Below are positions 41,601 through 44,490 of a stretch of 44,490 bases of DNA, one piece after another. Position 1 is the stretch's first letter; every line of letters starts with the position of its first letter. A model generated the notes under the pieces. That model was not told where the DNA came from. It ran no database searches and saw only the letters and a list, made by a program, of their open reading frames with translations. The DNA is taken from assembly GCF_000621505.1 (NCBI RefSeq), contig NZ_KK211289.1:239671-284160 (forward strand), written 5' to 3'. A program made the position numbers and the translations under genes. The DNA is from Ruminiclostridium cellobioparum DSM 1351 = ATCC 15832 (GTDB lineage: Bacteria > Bacillota > Clostridia > Acetivibrionales > DSM-1351).

Positions 41601-43069
41601 CAGTAATCGAAAAAGTTGGGAATCCTGCAGAAGCACTGAGTGAGGGAGCAGAAAGACTGAAAGAAGCAGTAGGAGACTTCTTCGGCAGCATAAAAACCAA
41701 AGTAAAAGAAATCTCGGGAAGCATCAAAGAAAAAGTAACACTGCTGGGACAGCCTGCCCAGCTCATAAAAACCATAGCCAACAAGGCTGTGGACATGGTA
41801 CTGAACTTTATCATCACACATCCGCCGTCAGCGTTAATAAAGGCAGTATTCAAAGGAATAGAGGCAATAGCCGGCAAGTCCATAGTAGAGCTGATCAGAC
41901 AATACATACCCTATGCCGACAAAATACTGGACAAAATAGCAGGCTCAGGCCCCGTGCAGGGCATAATGAAGCCGCTGGAGGGTCCTGTGAAAACCGTGGG
42001 AGGAATGATAGACCAGGTTACAGACCAGGCAACAAACATGGTGGACACATCCGAGAAAACAACCTTATCCAGCATGGGTAACGGGGCCAAACTCATGACA
42101 GCCATGGGAATAGGGGGAAATGCAGGCGGCAAGGAAAGCGAACAGACCCAGGGAGGCGGTAAGGGAGACAGCAAAGGCGGCAGTAAAGATGGAGGCGGAG
42201 GAGACTTCTTCGGAACCATCAAGAGCGGCATACATAATAACCTCATGACACTCGGCAGGATGAACCTGAAGAAGCTTGGAACACAGATACTGGCAGCGGG
42301 AGCCGCCAAAATATCAGGAGCCATTCGGAAAATGCTCACTCCGAAGGTCAAATTCAAGCTGGGCGATGAAAGCCATGAAATGTGGGTGGAAAAAGGTCAG
42401 ACCACAAATGTTGTTATGATGGCGAGTGGAAAAGAAACAGAAGTTGAAAAAAAATCAGAAGCAAGCAGGATTTTGGAAGAAAGTGGAGAATTAAGAGGTA
42501 AGCTGGAAGAAACCAAGAAAAAGAAGAATGAACCACAGGCTAATGCAAATCTTCAAGATTTTGCGCAGGGGATGCAAGCAGCCGGTACAGGAGTAAGTGA
42601 AGGTAACCATTTTGATGATGAATATAAACTGAAACCTGATTCTTCATATGAAGTTAATGGGTATAAGTATAAAACCGATTCGAAAGGAAGGATAAAAAGT
42701 GCTGAAGGTACCTTAAGAAATGTAAAGAAAGAGGATAGAGAAAGAAACAAGATACATCAACTAGAAGCGGGTGGGACTAGTAGACAGTCAAAAGATCAGG
42801 GTGGTCATTTAATAGCCACAAGATTTGGAGGTTCAGCTTTAATTGATAATATAGTAGCAATGAATGGAAATGTTAATGTAAGTGCATACAAAATATTAGA
42901 GAACTCATGGGCAAAAGCAATTGATGGAGGAGCTGCAGTTTATGTGAAAATAAAACCTAAATTTAGTGGTGACTCGTTTAGACCAGATTCATTTGAAATT
43001 GAACAAACTATTGATGGAATAACTCAAAGTTTTTCACTAGATAACATTAAAGGAGCAAAAACAAGATAA
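38636..43069 (+). CDS. Polymorphic toxin with C-terminal DNA/RNA non-specific nuclease domain
   Basis: 1477 residues, no signal peptide. Residues 57-68 (KTIGNQAVIKLL) match the short helix seen near the N-terminus of DUF4157/extracellular-injection-type cargo proteins. Residues 75-330 are low-complexity K/E/Q/A/S; 560-670 is coiled coil; 675-1130 is a long series of amphipathic, lysine-rich helices (FEKAWDWAKDKAEKAVDFV style). A Gly-rich linker (about 1160-1195) and a pre-toxin block KFKLGDESHEMWVEKG (about 1236) precede the nuclease: DQGGHLIATRFGG (His1391 as base) and NIVAMNGNVN metal-binding asparagines, as in YeeF-type nucleases. GAGGAG precedes the ATG. The cognate immunity gene follows 42 bases later. 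Confidence 0.85.
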   Translation: MYTRVPLKTPDSQKKNLRGTSTRPSPPVKQPNYMEIILRLRRLPNSLSQEDYNILQKTIGNQAVIKLLSDIKKIPQKNNQPGQDKETTPDTQNKQPDSEMQQSEIKQSENQQSEVQQPDTGSKTVEKAGEQSNSGSPDNKTEAPKPAEQKAEKQEAKEKAAPVTTVLNKSDAESNISTVLNKSAADGSTSKETSSKQLEPAKEGSLRKKSQQQTSQQETMQQNKESLPTKPENKGDTNPQTDIEAKPASLKEDKAAESGKQAENKKAAAEKNTATADKDAQAKQETISNAESDPASAGSEKPEKTSKSEGAANTEKAQKQAAKAPAVKISGEDPLKILNQLGSIPPTEAVNAFSQATAVSDGAFEKQRAKTQSVMPEIPTPTGLPAKKDKGLKTAAARVKEIKHNEPAAFKSEKAGGKTQEGMPGDIKLGSDPEADADDVMAEAREYSKNTPSIGMTGEADPNQMEGFKAEAGQNVQSAKQAELSQTNQEFGENGIAPQEDPTKIKAAKPISGVIPLGLDINRTAPIPPDVASIANPQLSSELKTFMQGKENEYQQGKAQFDTGVSNAKQNANEQIESQKTQARDTQLKEQANAKAEVEGYRNQWRNEVNTASAEYDKEASTEAEKKKKEVGQIKDEKEGEVKKTMSQAEKDADKECKTAKKEAEEKKKEGEKEHKKNIFEKAWDWAKDKAEKAVDFVKKAVSFVFDKLRQAVKTIFEKAKQAAMGLIEAGRRLVVGAIKGLGNVLKGLVKKVFAKFPGISKKICGFIDNAVNKATKIVNAAADKLKKGVTAALDFMAKTVDGMFTGIQKLYKAVMSGIKKFLSMDFKKVFSVVLEGAQIAAEIAAAIATGGGSVVVQIVTWLTTTLPQLLKQVGSVLSFVNTIRSIKLSDVKQIMSPAGIGGFLVKGLFGQLRGLPQEPKEEEEKEPAAGREEKGLIKVLHVLTKVLNVLKGIYGKIAGGLNKILGIINIVAKPWFEVFSAIYAGVVTVIEKVGNPAEALSEGAERLKEAVGDFFGSIKTKVKEISGSIKEKVTLLGQPAQLIKTIANKAVDMVLNFIITHPPSALIKAVFKGIEAIAGKSIVELIRQYIPYADKILDKIAGSGPVQGIMKPLEGPVKTVGGMIDQVTDQATNMVDTSEKTTLSSMGNGAKLMTAMGIGGNAGGKESEQTQGGGKGDSKGGSKDGGGGDFFGTIKSGIHNNLMTLGRMNLKKLGTQILAAGAAKISGAIRKMLTPKVKFKLGDESHEMWVEKGQTTNVVMMASGKETEVEKKSEASRILEESGELRGKLEETKKKKNEPQANANLQDFAQGMQAAGTGVSEGNHFDDEYKLKPDSSYEVNGYKYKTDSKGRIKSAEGTLRNVKKEDRERNKIHQLEAGGTSRQSKDQGGHLIATRFGGSALIDNIVAMNGNVNVSAYKILENSWAKAIDGGAAVYVKIKPKFSGDSFRPDSFEIEQTIDGITQSFSLDNIKGAKTR

Positions 43070-43111
43070 TAATATTTATTTAATTGTTCTAAATTAATGA
43101 GGAGGTAAGTT

Positions 43112-43594
43112 ATGAAAACAGAAAGAATAGAGACAATATATTCTGATATAGCAACAAAACTCGATAAGCTAATACCTGAGAAGTGGAGTGAGATTTATTT
43201 ATATGCTCAATTAGCTAATTCTATGTATACTATGTACTTCTTTTATTATACTGAAAATAAAAAGAAATTAGTGTATAGTTTTGATATTCCTAAAAATTAT
43301 GAGATTAATGAAGATGAGTTTGATGATTTAAGAGATGAAATTAAAAAAGATTTTAAAGACTTGCAAAATGAATTCGTAGTGAATAAACAGGAATTATGGA
43401 CAAATCTTACTCTCGTAATTAAAGACACTGATGAATTTAAAATTAATTACAGATATAATGATATTTCAACAGTAGACCCATTTGAACAACAAGTTATATG
43501 GAGATATGAAGTTCTTGGTCTTGACTCATCGAATCAGAGTAATTTAGCCAAAAAGGTACTTGAAAGGTATATTGAGGATAAGAAGAAAAGCTAA
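43112..43594 (+). CDS. YezG-family (DUF600) immunity protein
   Basis: 160 residues. IETIYSDIATKLDKLIPEKWSEIYLYAQLANSMYTMYFFYY and later WTNLTLVIKDTDEFKINYRYNDIS match YezG, the immunity partner of YeeF-type nuclease toxins. Acidic, cytoplasmic, no membrane helix. GGAGG precedes the ATG. Adjacent to and co-directional with the toxin; base composition is AT-rich like the toxin's 3' end, so the pair probably moved as one cassette. Confidence 0.85.
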   Translation: MKTERIETIYSDIATKLDKLIPEKWSEIYLYAQLANSMYTMYFFYYTENKKKLVYSFDIPKNYEINEDEFDDLRDEIKKDFKDLQNEFVVNKQELWTNLTLVIKDTDEFKINYRYNDISTVDPFEQQVIWRYEVLGLDSSNQSNLAKKVLERYIEDKKKS

Positions 43595-43769
43595 ACAGAA
43601 CTTTATCTGCAAAGCCCCACAGTTCATGGTGAACCCCTCCTTGTCAGGCTTTTTCATCTGTGGTAAACTGGGACACAGCCGGAGGTTTACGGGGGAAAAT
43701 TCCTCGAAGTATTCCCTGTAAAGTACAACATTAAAACAGAATAAAATAACAGATACAGACAAGAAATTA
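43595..43769 (+). other. Unassigned region between immunity gene and transposon remnant
   Basis: 175 bases of higher GC than the flanks. Short open frames exist on both strands but none has a ribosome binding site with a recognisable product. Probably more degraded mobile DNA, by its neighbours. Confidence 0.3.
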
Positions 43770-44030
43770 TTTAAAAATGTAATTTTGTTCTCAGCACTTA
43801 GAAAAGCCGTATTCAAAGGAATAGAACGAATATTATTGAAGGCCTTCACCGTCAATTCCGCAAGGTGACAAAGCCGAAGACCGTATTTCCGGCAGATAGT
43901 GCTTTTGGGGAAAATGTTCTGTTTAGCATACCTTAATGTAATGATGAAATGGACTCAGCAATACAAGAATTGGGATAGAGTAAAATATTGCTAAAAAATG
44001 TATACTGAAAGAATCTCTGGCAATACCTAA
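43770..44030 (+). pseudogene. IS256-family (Mutator) transposase C-terminal remnant
   Basis: Three frames together give the end of an IS256-type transposase: RKAVF (43800-43814), then after a disruption TNIIEGLHRQFRKVTK followed by PKTVFPADSAF, then after another shift GKMFCLAYLNVMMKW and TQQYKNWDRV, and MYTERISGNT with stop at 44030. The N-terminal two thirds are absent. Two or more frameshifts make it inactive. An 11-base foreign segment sits at the first disruption. Confidence 0.8.
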
Positions 44031-44190
44031 ATAAAATAACAATAATATTATCTTGCCAAAGAAGAAACTAAAAAATTCAAGCCATCAATATAATTTACTC
44101 TCTCTTTTACATTCACTAAAAAAAGCAAGGGAGTATCGCGCTATGAACCGCTCCCCGTCAAGTAGACAATTAAAAAAATAAAAATCTTTT

Positions 44191-44217
44191 CTGCCAGTAG
44201 GTATAACCTGCTGGCAG
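44191..44217 (-). terminator. Terminator after the IS3 transposase
   Basis: 12-base-pair stem (one G-U) CTGCCAGYAGGT type with ATA loop; on the minus strand it is followed by AAAAGATTTTTATTTTTTT, on the plus strand by TTTTT, so it can also block transcription into the element. Confidence 0.75.
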
Positions 44218-44220
44218 TTT

Positions 44221-44490
44221 TTATGCTGCATGTAAATACATATCATGTTTCTCCATTGGCGTTAATACACCAAGATTTCTTTGTAATCGTTTATTGTTGT
44301 AGTACTCAATATACTCTTCTATCATTTTTACTACCGATTCCCTACTGGTAAATCGCTTCCCATAATATCGTTCTCTTTTAAGGATACCCCAGAAACCTTC
44401 CATAGGACCATTATCAATGCATTTTGCTACTCTTGACATACTTTGGGTCATTCCTGCAACTTCCAGTTTCTTATGGAATACTCGATTTGT
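44221..44490 (-). CDS. IS3-family transposase OrfB, C-terminal part (5' end outside window)
   Basis: The frame is open to the window edge, reading TNRVFHKKLEVAGMTQSMSR, then CIDNGPMEGFWGILKRERYY and EEYIEYYNNKRLQRNLGVLTPMEKH. This is the rve/DDE end of IS3 OrfB; the final catalytic Glu lies in the PMEGFWG block. The internal ATG at 44451 is not the start. Intact as far as visible. Confidence 0.9.
   Translation of the reverse strand, partial: TNRVFHKKLEVAGMTQSMSRVAKCIDNGPMEGFWGILKRERYYGKRFTSRESVVKMIEEYIEYYNNKRLQRNLGVLTPMEKHDMYLHAA

Larger units (their letters stand above)
44144..44490 (-). mobile_element. IS3-family (IS150-like) insertion sequence, right part, truncated by window end
   Basis: The edge at 44144-44168 (TGAACCGCTCCCCGTCAAGT...ACA) begins with TG and resembles IS150-group terminal inverted repeats. 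It is followed inward by a terminator and the end of a DDE transposase on the minus strand. The other end, orfA and most of orfB lie beyond the window. Confidence 0.75.

Noticed and set aside
43544-43855. 103-codon minus-strand frame antisense to the immunity gene end
   Set aside because: No ribosome binding site and no recognisable family; overlaps a well-supported gene and a transposon remnant.
1-44490. tRNA, rRNA or CRISPR arrays
   Set aside because: Looked for cloverleaf ends, rRNA-like blocks and regularly spaced direct repeats; none seen by eye.

Overview
The window looks like a chromosomal segment of a motile, low-GC Gram-positive anaerobe of the class Clostridia. The flagellar order flgM-flgN-flgK-flgL-yviE-fliW-csrA-hag-flaG-fliD-fliS is the Firmicutes order, and the style of the Tad pilus and toxin genes suggests the Ruminiclostridium/Acetivibrio lineage. 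The genus is an inference from gene style, not a database match.

Layout. (1) 1-1580: the start of a coiled-coil gene leaving the window on the left, then a peroxide-stress operon on the plus strand (glutathione peroxidase, a TSCPD-domain protein, an OhrR-type repressor) with a consensus sigma-A promoter and an OhrR-like operator over its -10. (2) 1577-10362, minus strand: a Tad/Flp-type pilus operon containing a Ser/Thr kinase fused to a ParA/CpaE-like domain, cpaB, cpaE, cpaF, tadB, tadC, three tiny paralogous membrane peptides and two TadE-like pseudopilins. (3) 10677-12701: a PflX-type radical SAM gene and a divergent membrane-anchored alpha/beta-hydrolase-like gene. (4) 12793-23343, minus strand: an island for a surface, most likely flagellar, glycan. 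It holds glycosyltransferases, a pyruvyl-transferase homologue, an AlkP-superfamily protein, two radical SAM proteins, a methyltransferase-like protein, a nucleotidyltransferase plus HAD phosphatase pair, glucose-1-phosphate cytidylyltransferase, and remnants of a racemase and a neighbour. (5) 23380-38440, minus strand: the late flagellar genes, with sigma-28-type promoters before flgM, hag and flaG, and another in front of a glycosyltransferase in the glycan island. A FlgK paralogue carries an inserted von Willebrand A-like domain. (6) 38636-43594, plus strand: a 1477-residue polymorphic toxin with a C-terminal HNH-like/non-specific nuclease domain, followed by a YezG-type immunity gene. (7) 43595-44490: transposon debris, with a frameshifted IS256-type transposase end and the start of an IS3-family (IS150-like) element that runs off the right edge.

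How it works together. FlgM, FlgN, FlgK, FlgL, FliD, FliS, FlaG and flagellin build and cap the filament. FliW and CsrA sit directly upstream of hag, whose leader has a hairpin with a GGA loop plus a GGA-containing ribosome binding site, the expected CsrA targets. The sigma-28-type promoter in the glycan island suggests that glycan synthesis is timed with filament assembly. The most unusual elements are a repeated structured 5' leader placed before cpaB, cpaE and yviE, the VWA-bearing FlgK, the radical-SAM-rich glycan island, and the kinase/pseudo-ParA fusion in the Tad operon.
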